Assembly (NCBI RefSeq): GCF_011752565.1
Contig: NZ_VWXK01000002.1
Coordinates: 186,001-250,000 of the forward strand
Direction of reading: 5' to 3'
DNA from: Pantoea sp. Ap-967
GTDB taxonomy: Bacteria > Pseudomonadota > Gammaproteobacteria > Pseudomonadales > Pseudomonadaceae
Length of the DNA: 64,000 nt
Shown: positions 25,466 to 35,370 of the stretch, in pieces
How the letters are laid out: the number at the start of each line of letters is the position of its first letter
Position numbering within the stretch: the stretch's first letter is position 1
Translations under genes and position numbers: made by a program
The notes under the pieces: model-generated
The model's input: the letters and a program-made list of their open reading frames with translations, nothing else
Told to the model about the DNA's origin: nothing
Databases searched by the model: none

Positions 25466-26812
25466 TCATGTTCGTTGGGCGGCAAACGCCAGCGGCAACC
25501 CTTGGCAATTTTCATTGACCTGGTTTTCATGCCACGCAAGCTGACCGGACACGATCGTGGTGGTTACACGATGACGCAAGCGATGATGCTGGAACGGCGT
25601 CCATTGGCAATGCGCAAGAATCGGGTCGAGGCTCACGGGCCGCGGCTCGTCGAGGCGCTCTATCAAAGCAAGGTCTGCCCAATACCCTTCACGCAAGTAG
25701 CCGCGCTCGGGGATGGCGAACAGATCGGCAACGGCATGGCTTGATTTGCGCACCAGTTGGGTAATGGGCAACACACCTTGTTCGACGAGCTCGAACAGGG
25801 CCGGCAGCGCATGCTGCACCAATGGCAGGCCAGAAGGCGCCGACGCATAGGGGCGCTGCTTGTCCTGAAGCGTGTGCGGCGCATGGTCCGTGCCGATCAC
25901 ATCGATACGGTCACATAACAGCGCTTGCCTCAATGCATCGCGATCCTCGCGCGTTTTGATCGCGGGGTTGCATTTGATGAGGTTGCCAAGGCTTGCATAA
26001 TCGCTGTCGTCGAAGAGCAGGTGATGGGCACAGACTTCGGCGGTGATCCGCTTCCCTGCCAATGGCCCAGGCTCGAACAGCGCCAGCTCTTTTGCCGTGG
26101 TCAGATGTAGCACGTGCAAGCGTGTACCAAACTGCTTGGCCAGCGCCACGGCCAAGCTGGAGGAACGCCAGCAAGCTTGCGCATCCCTTATCAAGGGATG
26201 CATGGCCGGCGGGATGAAGTCGCCGAAGCGCTCACGATAAAGGGCTTCGTTCGCCAGGATCGAGGGTGTGTGCTCGCAGTGGGCGAGCAGGATGGTCGGC
26301 ACGCAATCGAAGAGACGCTCGAGCACCCTGGGGTCGTCGACCAGCATGTCGCCGGTGGACGCCCCCATGAATACCTTGACGCCAGCCACCTGCCGAGGGT
26401 CGAGGGCCGCAACGACATCCAGGTTGTCCTTGCTGACCCCGAAATGGAACCCATAGTTAGCGACGGAGGACGCTGCTGCGCGCGCCTTCTTGTCGTCGAG
26501 GGCTGCCACTGACAACGTTGCCGGGTTGGTGTTTGGCATGTCCATGAAACTGGTGATGCCCCCTGCCACGGCGGCTCGGGACTCACTTGCGATGGTGCCT
26601 TTGTGCGGGGCGCCGGGCTCGCGAAAATGTACTTGGTCGTCGATCATGCCAGGCACCAGCCAGCGTCCTTGCGCATCGATTTCTACTGATGCGTTCACAC
26701 CCTCAATGCTTCTTGCGATCTTCTCGATGCGACCATAGGCAACGAGCACATCGGCATCGAATACCCTGCCCTCGTTGACCAGGCGCGCGTTTCTGATGAG
26801 GATTCGGCTCAT
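25466..26812 (-). CDS. pyrC: dihydroorotase, class I paralog
   Basis: A 448-residue amidohydrolase of pyrimidine synthesis. The usual first-strand H-x-H is Q-x-H here ([12 protein letters not shown]), one metal ligand fewer. The remaining sites are present: the Lys of [20 protein letters not shown] and the catalytic Asp in GTDHAPHT. The class-I length differs from the class-II PyrC of E. coli. Its start overlaps the hisI stop by four bases, so it is translated with hisI under the Zur box at 27248. It is expected to stand in for the zinc-dependent housekeeping PyrC in zinc shortage. Confidence 0.9.
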   Translation of the reverse strand: MSRILIRNARLVNEGRVFDADVLVAYGRIEKIARSIEGVNASVEIDAQGRWLVPGMIDDQVHFREPGAPHKGTIASESRAAVAGGITSFMDMPNTNPATLSVAALDDKKARAAASSVANYGFHFGVSKDNLDVVAALDPRQVAGVKVFMGASTGDMLVDDPRVLERLFDCVPTILLAHCEHTPSILANEALYRERFGDFIPPAMHPLIRDAQACWRSSSLAVALAKQFGTRLHVLHLTTAKELALFEPGPLAGKRITAEVCAHHLLFDDSDYASLGNLIKCNPAIKTREDRDALRQALLCDRIDVIGTDHAPHTLQDKQRPYASAPSGLPLVQHALPALFELVEQGVLPITQLVRKSSHAVADLFAIPERGYLREGYWADLALIERLDEPRPVSLDPILAHCQWTPFQHHRLRHRVTTTIVSGQLAWHENQVNENCQGLPLAFAAQRT

Positions 26813-27222
26813 GCGCTCACCTTCCGCGGATCGCCATCGACCACCACTTCATCGCCGTCAATGACGTTGTAGAAGCAGCTGCGCCGGCCCGTGTGGCACG
26901 CACTGCCGACCTGGTCGACGAGCAACAGCAATGCATCGCCATCGCAGTCCAGTCGTACTTCCTTGACGTGTTGTACATTCCCGGAAGTCTCACCTTTACG
27001 CCACAGGCCATTACGCGAGCGGGACCAGTAACACGCACGCTGCGTCTGCAGTGTCTCGATGAGTGCCGCCTCATTCATCCACGCCAGCATCAGCACTTCG
27101 CCACTGTCATGCTGCAGGGCAATCGCAGCCACCAACCCCTGGGGGCTCCAGGGGATCTGGCTGAGCACATCGCTTAGGGCGAAGCGCGAGCCCGCGCTTG
27201 CCTTCTCTAATTTGAGGAACAT
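26809..27222 (-). CDS. hisI: phosphoribosyl-AMP cyclohydrolase paralog
   Basis: A 137-residue enzyme of histidine synthesis opening the purine ring of PR-AMP. Family features: [18 protein letters not shown], the magnesium motif DCDGDALL, and the Cys ligands in [13 protein letters not shown]. Unlike DksA and L36 here, all zinc-binding Cys are still present, so the reason for a Zur-controlled copy may be lower zinc demand or higher affinity. It is first in the hisI-pyrC-dksA operon, with the Zur box 25 bases upstream of the start. Confidence 0.9.
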   Translation of the reverse strand: MFLKLEKASAGSRFALSDVLSQIPWSPQGLVAAIALQHDSGEVLMLAWMNEAALIETLQTQRACYWSRSRNGLWRKGETSGNVQHVKEVRLDCDGDALLLLVDQVGSACHTGRRSCFYNVIDGDEVVVDGDPRKVSA

Positions 27223-27247
27223 CGTCTGGGCCTTGAATCACTTGATG

Positions 27248-27262
27248 TGTTATAACATAACA
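27248..27262. promoter_or_regulatory. Zur box TGTTATAACATAACA, bidirectional
   Basis: A perfect-arm dyad centred between the divergent hisI (start 27222) and NTF2-like (start 27289) genes, about 26 bases from each. One Zur dimer pair here could silence both operons. Confidence 0.8.
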
Positions 27263-27288
27263 TAAATCACGCTCAACTGGTCCTTTCC

Positions 27289-28747
<1,459 letters not shown>

Positions 28748-28899
28748 GACCCGTTTGAGTCGCAGCGCAATTGAACACCGGGAAGTCAGCCTACTCGACC
28801 CGCGACGGGTGCGCCCCGACACCTGCTCCGGCAGGCTTCCCCCCTGATACCCCAAGTAAGACGAGTAAAAAACGGCTGTGCTGCTGGCGCATCCGTTAG

Positions 28900-28914
28900 T
28901 GTTACATTATAACG
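28900..28914. promoter_or_regulatory. Zur box TGTTACATTATAACG
   Basis: A TGTTA-N5-TAACG dyad (one arm base off) in front of the zur gene, consistent with autoregulation of zur-zigA and the downstream genes. It is 54 bases before the start preferred here and 18 before the alternative ATG at 28932. Confidence 0.7.
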
Positions 28915-28967
28915 TATACATCACTAAGCACATGACTCTACCTTCACATTCCGACCATGGGGCCTGC

Positions 28968-29405
28968 ATGCAACTGACCGCTAATCAGAAACGCGTACTG
29001 GCTACTCTCCAGCAGTCTGGCAAGCCATTGAGTGCCTACAAGATTCTGGAGTCCCTCAAAGGCGACGGCTTCACGGCGCCCATACAGATCTACCGCGCGC
29101 TTGGGCGCCTGACCAAAGAGGGCATGGTTCATCGCCTGGAGTCACTCAATGCCTATGTCAAATGTGATCCTCCCCTCGCCTGCGAAGGCGTGCGGGCCTT
29201 CGCAATCTGCGATAGGTGCGGTCACGTCGACGAATTCCACATCCCCTCTTTCAACCACTGTTTGGACACGTGGTTAAAGCAGAGCTTGTTCGCCCTCGAC
29301 AACTCGATCGTTGAACTTCATGGCACATGCACCACCTGCTGCGACCGCGCGCTCAAGAAAAAAGCTACGCCATCTCGTTACCCACACCGTGAGCCTTGCA
29401 AATGA
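28968..29405 (+). CDS. zur: Fur-family zinc uptake regulator (Zur-like)
   Basis: A 145-residue Fur-type repressor. The winged helix ([39 protein letters not shown]) is followed by metal sites: [11 protein letters not shown], and a C-terminal Cys pair (TCTTCC) for structural zinc. NAYVxC is typical of Zur and not Fur. The preferred ATG at 28968 follows GGGG by seven bases; an in-frame ATG at 28932 would add 12 residues. It overlaps zigA by four bases and has its own dyad upstream. Whether it is the only Zur of the genome or a paralog cannot be told here. Confidence 0.88.
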   Translation: MQLTANQKRVLATLQQSGKPLSAYKILESLKGDGFTAPIQIYRALGRLTKEGMVHRLESLNAYVKCDPPLACEGVRAFAICDRCGHVDEFHIPSFNHCLDTWLKQSLFALDNSIVELHGTCTTCCDRALKKKATPSRYPHREPCK

Positions 29406-30619
29406 AAGCACCCATCGCCAATCAGAGCGAAGCGCGAAAGCTGCCCGTGACTGTTCTTTCCGGTTTTCTCGGCGCCGGCAAAACCACGCTCCTCAACCAT
29501 ATTCTGAACAACCGCGAAGGGCGACGTATCGCCGTCATCGTCAATGACATGAGTGAGGTGAACATCGACGCGGCGCTGGTCCGCGAAGGAGGCGCAGAAC
29601 TATCACGCACAGACGAGAAGCTGGTTGAGATGAGCAATGGCTGCATTTGCTGCACGTTGCGCGAAGACCTTTTGCTCGAGGTAGACCGGCTTGCCAAAGA
29701 GGGCCGATTCGACCAACTGGTGATTGAATCCACCGGCATTTCCGAGCCGCTTCCTGTCGCCGAAACCTTCACCTTCGAAGGCGAGGACGGCAGAAGCTTG
29801 GGTGAAGTGGCCAAACTCGACACGATGGTCACCGTGGTCGACGCCTTCAACTTCCTTCGTGACTACAGCTCGCGTGACAGCCTGCACTCCCGTGGTGAAT
29901 CGCTTGGCGAAGAGGATGCCCGCACGGTTGTAGACCTTCTGATCGAGCAGATCGAGTTCTGCGATGTCATCGTGCTCAACAAGACTGACTTGATCGACAA
30001 CGATGAACGCCAGCAGCTAACAGCCATTCTCAACTCATTGAATCCTCGCGCAAAAATCGAATTCTCCGAGTTCGGTAAAGTCTCGCTTGATCGGGTGCTG
30101 AACACAGGTCTGTTCGATTTCGACGAAGCGTCCAAAGCACCGGGATGGCTGCAGGAAATGCGCGGTACACATACGCCTGAGACCGAAGAATACGGTATCC
30201 GCAGCTTCGTCTACCGTGCCCGTCGTCCCTTCCATCCCCAGCGTTTCCATGCACTGGTGGAGCGGGAATGGCCGGGCGTGGTCCGCTCCAAAGGCTATTT
30301 CTGGCTCGCCAGCGAGCCCGCTATGGCTGGCAATTGGTCCCAAGCCGGCGCCGTGGCACGCCATGGCCCTGCAGGTTACTGGTGGGCGGCGATTCCAGAA
30401 GATCGTTGGCCAACCGACACCGAGTCGATCGAGAACATCCGCGCCAAGTGGGACAAGGATGTTGGCGATGCGCGCCAAGAGCTTGTGCTCATCGGCATGG
30501 ACATGGACGAGCCTTCTCTGCGCGCCAGCTTCGACGCCTGCTTGCTTACGGATGAAGAAATGGCACTTGGCCCCAAAGGCTGGATGAAGCTGCCCAATCC
30601 ACTCCCAGGCTGGAACTGA
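29402..30619 (+). CDS. zigA: COG0523 GTPase metallochaperone, ZigA-like
   Basis: A 405-residue G3E GTPase: Walker [17 protein letters not shown], the zinc-binding CxCC motif in [12 protein letters not shown], Walker B-like VIEST, and NKTD for guanine recognition. The C-terminal CobW_C domain is long and His/Trp-rich. COG0523 proteins in Zur regulons are thought to deliver zinc to client enzymes. Its ATG overlaps the zur stop. The upstream in-frame TTG at 29396 lies inside zur and is not used. A hairpin follows the stop. Confidence 0.92.
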   Translation: MKAPIANQSEARKLPVTVLSGFLGAGKTTLLNHILNNREGRRIAVIVNDMSEVNIDAALVREGGAELSRTDEKLVEMSNGCICCTLREDLLLEVDRLAKEGRFDQLVIESTGISEPLPVAETFTFEGEDGRSLGEVAKLDTMVTVVDAFNFLRDYSSRDSLHSRGESLGEEDARTVVDLLIEQIEFCDVIVLNKTDLIDNDERQQLTAILNSLNPRAKIEFSEFGKVSLDRVLNTGLFDFDEASKAPGWLQEMRGTHTPETEEYGIRSFVYRARRPFHPQRFHALVEREWPGVVRSKGYFWLASEPAMAGNWSQAGAVARHGPAGYWWAAIPEDRWPTDTESIENIRAKWDKDVGDARQELVLIGMDMDEPSLRASFDACLLTDEEMALGPKGWMKLPNPLPGWN

Positions 30620-30630
30620 ACTATAAGCGC

Positions 30631-30649
30631 CCTTCCCTTACCGGGAAGG
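30631..30649 (+). terminator. hairpin after zigA
   Basis: CCTTCCC and GGGAAGG form a perfect 7-bp stem with a TTACC loop 12 bases after the zigA stop. It may reduce read-through into the small gene and cysS; no T tract. Confidence 0.5.
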
Positions 30650-30672
30650 CTAGATCACCGCGGACAAACCCC

Positions 30673-30937
30673 ATGAATGCAGCACTACCCGACGTTTCCG
30701 TTACCGACTTGGCGCCGACTCTACGCCTGCTTAAGCGGCAGGCGGCCATCAACCCCGCAGCACAGCGCTGGGAGAGCCAGCACGGACAGCTGGATGCCAG
30801 CAAGATCGTCGACCTGGGCCTGTTCACCCATCAGGGCAAAGCACCCGATCGCACAGGACGTGACCCGCGAAATGATTGAAATGACCTTCAGGGCTTTCAA
30901 GGGCAACGCAGGACACTTCGAAGGTAACAGCTTATGA
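30673..30937 (+). pseudogene. small gene with a frameshift, coupled to cysS
   Basis: Frame 1 from ATG 30673 reads MNAALPDVSVTDLAPTLRLL and on to GLFTHQGKAP. Then, at the CACCC run near 30842, sense continues in another frame as IAQDVTREMIEMTFRAFKGN and ends EGNSL. The second frame stops at 30935-30937, overlapping the cysS ATG exactly as coupled genes do. Together they would give an 87-residue protein if one C were removed. This is either a true frameshift mutation, a sequencing error or programmed slippage. I do not recognise the family. Confidence 0.6.
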
Positions 30938-32382
30938 CCTCACCCCTTCATCTGCACAACACCCTGACGCGCCAGAAAGAGCCACTGCGTACCGAACAGC
31001 CTGATCGCGTGACCCTGTATGTCTGCGGGCCGACCGTCTACAACTTTGCGCACATCGGTAATGCCCGGCCAGCGGTGGTGTTCGACCTTCTGGCCAGGGT
31101 GCTTCGTCATGAATACCAAAATGTGGTCTACGCCCGTAACTTCACCGACGTCGACGACAAGATCAATGCCGCTGCAGTGGCTGCGGGCGTGCCCATTGTG
31201 GCGATTACCGAGCGCTTCATAGATGCCTACCATGCCGACATGTCAGCCCTCGGCGTCGCTTCTCCCGACCTTGAACCACGCGTGACCGATCACATCCCCG
31301 ACATCATCGAACTCATCGAGCAGTTGATCGCTCGCGGTCACGCCTACACAGTGCAAGGCCATGTGCTGTTCCACGTCCCCTCTTACCCGGCATATGGCCA
31401 ACTATCTGGTCGCCAGCCCAACGACATGATGGCCGGCGCCCGGGTGGAAGTCGCACCCTACAAACGCAGCCCGCTGGACTTCGTGCTGTGGAAGCCCTCG
31501 ACAGCCGACTTGCCAGGCTGGGCTAGCCCTTGGGGACGTGGCCGGCCAGGCTGGCACGTCGAATGCTCGGCCATGATCGGACGGCACCTTGGGCACACCA
31601 TCGACATTCACGGCGGCGGCCAAGACCTGATCTTCCCTCACCATGAGAACGAGATTGCACAAGGCACTTGCGCACATGGGGCGCCGTACTGCCACACCTG
31701 GGTCCACAACAGTTTCATCACCGTCGACGGGCAGAAGATGTCCAAATCCCTGGGTAACGTACTGCTTGTTCGCGACCTGCTGACCCAAGCACCGGGGGAA
31801 GCCATTCGGTTCGCCCTGCTGTCGACGCACTATCGTCGCCCGATGGACTGGAACGCCAAGCGCATGCACGATGCCGTTCAGACGCTGACGCGGTTTTACA
31901 CCTCGCTGTCGAACGTCAGCTCGATCACACCCGCTGCCGATGTCGCCGTTGATCACCAAGTGCTCGAATCCTTGAAGAACGACCTGGGCGTGACCGAAGC
32001 GCTTGCCCGCCTGCACGTGCTTCGAGCCGACCTCGACCGTGCGCAGACCCAAGACGAGCGGGCACTCTGCAAAGCCAGGTTGATCAATTCCGCAGGCCTG
32101 CTCGGCCTGCTGCAGCAAGCCCCGGCGGCTGCCCTTGAGGCATTGGCACCGCCCGCGCGCGCTGAGCAATCGCCGGCCCACCGACAGCACCTCCACGCCC
32201 TGCTGCAAGCCCGCGACCAGGCACGTGCCGCGCGTGACTTCAACAAAGCCGACACCTTGCGTGATGAGTTGCTGGCGGCAGGCTACAGCATCGAAGACAC
32301 CCGCGAGGGTTCCCGGTTGCGCCCCGGCGGCTTCGATCCCGTGCCGCCAAAATGCAATAACGACAAAGGTCACTCATGCTGA
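30934..32382 (+). CDS. cysS: cysteinyl-tRNA synthetase paralog
   Basis: A 482-residue class I synthetase with HIGH-type HIGN (YNFAHIGNARPAVVFD) and KMSKSLGN. The zinc ligands of CysRS are all visible: Cys in LYVCGPTVYN, Cys in WHVECSAM, and His and Glu in LIFPHHENE. It thus looks zinc-binding although it sits in a zinc-starvation operon. It is about 20 residues longer than the usual 460, with a C-terminal tail containing Cys ([12 protein letters not shown]). The ATG overlaps the stop of the preceding frame, and its own end overlaps queD. Confidence 0.92.
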   Translation: MTSPLHLHNTLTRQKEPLRTEQPDRVTLYVCGPTVYNFAHIGNARPAVVFDLLARVLRHEYQNVVYARNFTDVDDKINAAAVAAGVPIVAITERFIDAYHADMSALGVASPDLEPRVTDHIPDIIELIEQLIARGHAYTVQGHVLFHVPSYPAYGQLSGRQPNDMMAGARVEVAPYKRSPLDFVLWKPSTADLPGWASPWGRGRPGWHVECSAMIGRHLGHTIDIHGGGQDLIFPHHENEIAQGTCAHGAPYCHTWVHNSFITVDGQKMSKSLGNVLLVRDLLTQAPGEAIRFALLSTHYRRPMDWNAKRMHDAVQTLTRFYTSLSNVSSITPAADVAVDHQVLESLKNDLGVTEALARLHVLRADLDRAQTQDERALCKARLINSAGLLGLLQQAPAAALEALAPPARAEQSPAHRQHLHALLQARDQARAARDFNKADTLRDELLAAGYSIEDTREGSRLRPGGFDPVPPKCNNDKGHSC

Positions 32383-32966
32383 TCCGCAAGCTGTTCAAAT
32401 TCGAGAACGCCCATATCGTGCGGGGCTGCAGTACGCGCCGTTGTTCACATTCGATCCACGGACACTCCTACAAAGTCGAGCTGATCCTGCACGCCGACGC
32501 CCTGGATCATGGCCAGATGGTCTACGACTTCGGACTACTCAAGGGCGATATTCGCGAATTGATCGACGCGTTCGATCACTCCGTCGCCTTGTGGGCAGAG
32601 GATGATGCCGATTATCTCGCCTCGGTACGGCGGCACTCGGAGCGATGGGTCTCGATTCCCGTATCGCCTAGCGCAGAGCAGTTCTCTCGGCTGATCTTCG
32701 CGTTGGTGGACGCAGCGTTGGCGCGCACGGAAATGAACAATGGAGAGGTGGGCGTGGGCTTGCACTCGGTGATCGTGCACGAAACCGAGACGGGCTATGC
32801 CCAGTGCTTCCGGGAGGATGTCAACAACCCACGCATGGGGCTGATAGACCTGGAACACATCGAATTCTCCCCCGCGATCGTTGCGCAGTGGCCCACCCCC
32901 GACTTGTTCGAGCGGCTAAAAAACACCCAGACCATGCTGCAACCCCAGTTGCCTGGCTTCGCCTGA
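32376..32966 (+). CDS. queD: 6-carboxytetrahydropterin synthase/QueD-like protein
   Basis: A 196-residue protein of the PTPS/QueD family. The N-terminal FENAHIVRG and [12 protein letters not shown] supply the three His metal ligands, with an adjacent Cys (RRCSHS) likely catalytic. [28 protein letters not shown] is the conserved core, and the Glu of VHETETGYA is near the end. It is longer than the 120-residue E. coli QueD. It probably makes a pterin intermediate of queuosine synthesis, a Zur-linked QueD2 type. It overlaps cysS by seven bases. Confidence 0.87.
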   Translation: MLIRKLFKFENAHIVRGCSTRRCSHSIHGHSYKVELILHADALDHGQMVYDFGLLKGDIRELIDAFDHSVALWAEDDADYLASVRRHSERWVSIPVSPSAEQFSRLIFALVDAALARTEMNNGEVGVGLHSVIVHETETGYAQCFREDVNNPRMGLIDLEHIEFSPAIVAQWPTPDLFERLKNTQTMLQPQLPGFA

Positions 32967-33046
32967 CCACGCGCTGGTATCCCCCAGTTTCCCGGCCCAC
33001 CCCAGCAGGATGGGCCTACGCATACCTAGATCAAGAGCCTGACACA

Positions 33047-35089
33047 ATGCCTGATAACACGCCCAACCCAGCCTTCACGGTGACGCTGCCCGACGGTTCG
33101 CAGCGCGCCTTCGATCGCCCCGTCACCGTTCAGGAGATAGCCGCCTCCATCGGCGCCGGGCTGGCACGCAGTACCCTCGCCGGCAAGGTCGATGGCCGCC
33201 TGGTAGACGCATGCGAAATCATTGACCATGACGCCCACGTGCAAGTAATCACGCCGAGGGACGAAGAAGGCCTGGAGATCATCCGCCACTCCTGTGCACA
33301 CCTGGTAGGCCATGCACTCAAGCAGCTCTACCCCAACGCCAAGATGGTCATCGGCCCCGTCATCAACGAAGGCTTTTATTACGATGTTGCCTACGAACGG
33401 CCGTTCACGCCGGCAGACCTGAATGCGATCGAAGCCCGCATGCGCGAGCTGATCGCCAAGGAATACGACGTAATCAAGCGCATGACGCCCCGGGCTGAAG
33501 CCATCGGCATCTTCGCGCAGCGCAGCGAAGACTACAAACTGCGTCTGATCGATGATCTCCCGGACGCACAGTACCTGGGCCTGTACTTCCATGAAGAATA
33601 CGTCGACATGTGCCGCGGCCCCCATGTCCCTAACACCCGCTTCCTCAAAGCTTTCAAGCTGACCAAGCTGGCAGGCGCGTACTGGCGCGGCGACGCAAGC
33701 AACGAGCAACTGCAGCGCATCTACGGCACGGCATGGGCCGATGCCAAGCAACTCGCACAGTATCTGCTGCGCATCGACGAGGCCGAGAAGCGCGACCATC
33801 GCAAACTCGGGCGCGAGCTCGACTTGTTCCACTTCGAGGAGGATGCGCCAGGTTCGGTATTCTGGCACCCTCGGGGCTGGGCCGTGTTCCAGTCGTTGAT
33901 CAGCTACATGCGCCGCCGGCAGAACAACGCCGGCTACGTCGAGGTCAACACCCCCGATGTCATGGATCGCAGCCTGTGGGAGATTTCCGGGCACTGGCAC
34001 AATTACCGTGACCACATGTTCACCAGCGAAACCGAGGATGGCCGCGCCCTGGCCCTCAAGCCCATGAACTGCCCTGGCGGCACCTTGCTGTACCGGCATG
34101 GCCTCAAGAGCTACCGCGAACTGCCAATCCGCATGGGCGAATTCGGCAAGGTGCACCGTTACGAGCCATCCGGCTCGCTGCACGGGCTACTGCGAGTACG
34201 CCACTTCACCCAGGACGATGCCCACATCTTCTGCACCCCTGAGCAAATGAACGACGAGTGCCGAGCCGTCGTGGACCTGGTGCTGGATATCTACCGCCAG
34301 TTCGGCTTCGAAGATGTCCGCATCAAGCTCTCCACCCGCCCAGCTAATCGGATGGGCAGCGACACAACCTGGGACCTGCTCGAAGGCGCCCTGGTTCATG
34401 CCTTGGAAGCGATGAGCCTGGATTATCAGGTAAACCCCGGTGAAGGTGCATTCTACGGACCGAAGCTTGAGTTCGTGCTCAGGGACGCCATTGGCCGGGA
34501 CTGGCAGTGCGGCACGCTGCAGGTCGACATGAACCTGCCAGAACGCTTCGGGCTGGACTATGTCGATGAAGAAGGGCTGCGCAAACGCCCCGTGATGTTG
34601 CACCGGGCGCTGTTTGGATCGCTCGAACGCTTCACCGGTATTTTACTGGAGCACCACGCGGGTAAATTGCCTGCCTGGCTGTCGCCCGTCCAAGCAGTGG
34701 TATGTTCGATTTCGCAGCAACACGCCGCGTATGCCGATGACATCACCACGGTGCTACGAGGCCACGGACTGCGCGTCGAAGTAGATACCCGAAGCGAGAA
34801 GATCGGCTACAAGATTCGCGCCCAGACGCTACAGCGTATTCCCTTCATACTCGTGGTGGGTGCCCAAGAGCAAGCCGAGGGCAGTGTCGCAGTCCGTGAC
34901 CGAGACGGTAACAATCTAGGCGTGATGGATTTGAAGCAGGCCATTAATTGGATACGGCAGTCCACCGAATCGCCAGACATCAGCCAAAGCCGCCAAGCAC
35001 TAAAAGCGGTTCTGGAGCGTATGGCGACTCCATGGGGGCTGGAGTATCTGGAAGCCAGCGCCCAACGTATGGGCTACGGTATGGGCTGA
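33047..35089 (+). CDS. thrS: threonyl-tRNA synthetase paralog, extended C terminus
   Basis: A class II synthetase of 680 residues with TGS, editing ([25 protein letters not shown]), catalytic and anticodon-binding domains. The three zinc ligands of ThrRS appear kept: Cys in MNCPGG (usually MNCPGH), His in FTQDDAH and His in MLHRALFGS. It is about 40 residues longer than usual: after the normal end the reading continues through [20 protein letters not shown] to GYGMG, just before a hairpin and a tRNA remnant. The start at 33047 is chosen by homology. It ends the zinc island operon. Confidence 0.93.
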   Translation: MPDNTPNPAFTVTLPDGSQRAFDRPVTVQEIAASIGAGLARSTLAGKVDGRLVDACEIIDHDAHVQVITPRDEEGLEIIRHSCAHLVGHALKQLYPNAKMVIGPVINEGFYYDVAYERPFTPADLNAIEARMRELIAKEYDVIKRMTPRAEAIGIFAQRSEDYKLRLIDDLPDAQYLGLYFHEEYVDMCRGPHVPNTRFLKAFKLTKLAGAYWRGDASNEQLQRIYGTAWADAKQLAQYLLRIDEAEKRDHRKLGRELDLFHFEEDAPGSVFWHPRGWAVFQSLISYMRRRQNNAGYVEVNTPDVMDRSLWEISGHWHNYRDHMFTSETEDGRALALKPMNCPGGTLLYRHGLKSYRELPIRMGEFGKVHRYEPSGSLHGLLRVRHFTQDDAHIFCTPEQMNDECRAVVDLVLDIYRQFGFEDVRIKLSTRPANRMGSDTTWDLLEGALVHALEAMSLDYQVNPGEGAFYGPKLEFVLRDAIGRDWQCGTLQVDMNLPERFGLDYVDEEGLRKRPVMLHRALFGSLERFTGILLEHHAGKLPAWLSPVQAVVCSISQQHAAYADDITTVLRGHGLRVEVDTRSEKIGYKIRAQTLQRIPFILVVGAQEQAEGSVAVRDRDGNNLGVMDLKQAINWIRQSTESPDISQSRQALKAVLERMATPWGLEYLEASAQRMGYGMG

Positions 35090-35105
35090 AACCATCAGAT
35101 ACAAA

Positions 35106-35129
35106 AAAGCCCTGAAATATCAGGGCTTT
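35106..35129. terminator. bidirectional hairpin terminator
   Basis: A 10-bp stem, AAAGCCCTGA with TCAGGGCTTT, loop AATA. Read on the minus strand it is followed by a T run (six T), a classical terminator for the tRNA remnant just upstream on that strand; on the plus strand it closes thrS. Confidence 0.8.
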
Positions 35130-35138
35130 AATGAAAAC

Positions 35139-35168
35139 TAGTGGCGAAAGCGTAGGGATTCGAACCCG
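35139..35168 (-). tRNA. tRNA 3'-end remnant (T arm and CCA), not a full gene
   Basis: On the minus strand the sequence reads CCGGGTTCGAATCCCTACGC then TTTCGCCA. The invariant GTTCGAATC T-loop and encoded CCA are present, but the T stem pairs for only three base pairs and no 5' acceptor strand, D arm or anticodon arm is found in the 100 bases beyond. Followed on that strand by a tRNA-style terminator. Such 3' scraps are usual marks of integrative-element attachment sites. Confidence 0.5.
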
Positions 35169-35370
35169 GAAAATCATCACGCAGCCGTTGGAAGCTTCCG
35201 ACCCGCCCGCGAAAATTGCTGGGCGCAGATACGACCACAGCGAAGCGCGAACTGGCTTACTGCCATCTGATAGCCAATCGCTAGCCTTGGTATTCCAAAA
35301 TAAACATAACCTCGCGCTAAAACGCTCCTAATCTGTCCGTCGATGGATCAACTCTCCCTTGGAGCACATC
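35169..35370. other. intergenic between tRNA remnant and cassette
   Basis: No gene is seen. A short open frame spanning the tRNA remnant is an antisense artefact of the tRNA sequence. The region is less GC-rich than its surroundings; no promoter boxes were assigned with confidence. Confidence 0.4.

Noticed and set aside
33026..34183. 385-codon open frame antisense to thrS
   Set aside because: Overlaps a conserved synthetase with all motifs; no start signal.
35131..35331. 66-codon open frame over the tRNA remnant (GESVGIRTR...)
   Set aside because: This peptide type is a well-known artefact of reading tRNA T-arm sequence antisense.
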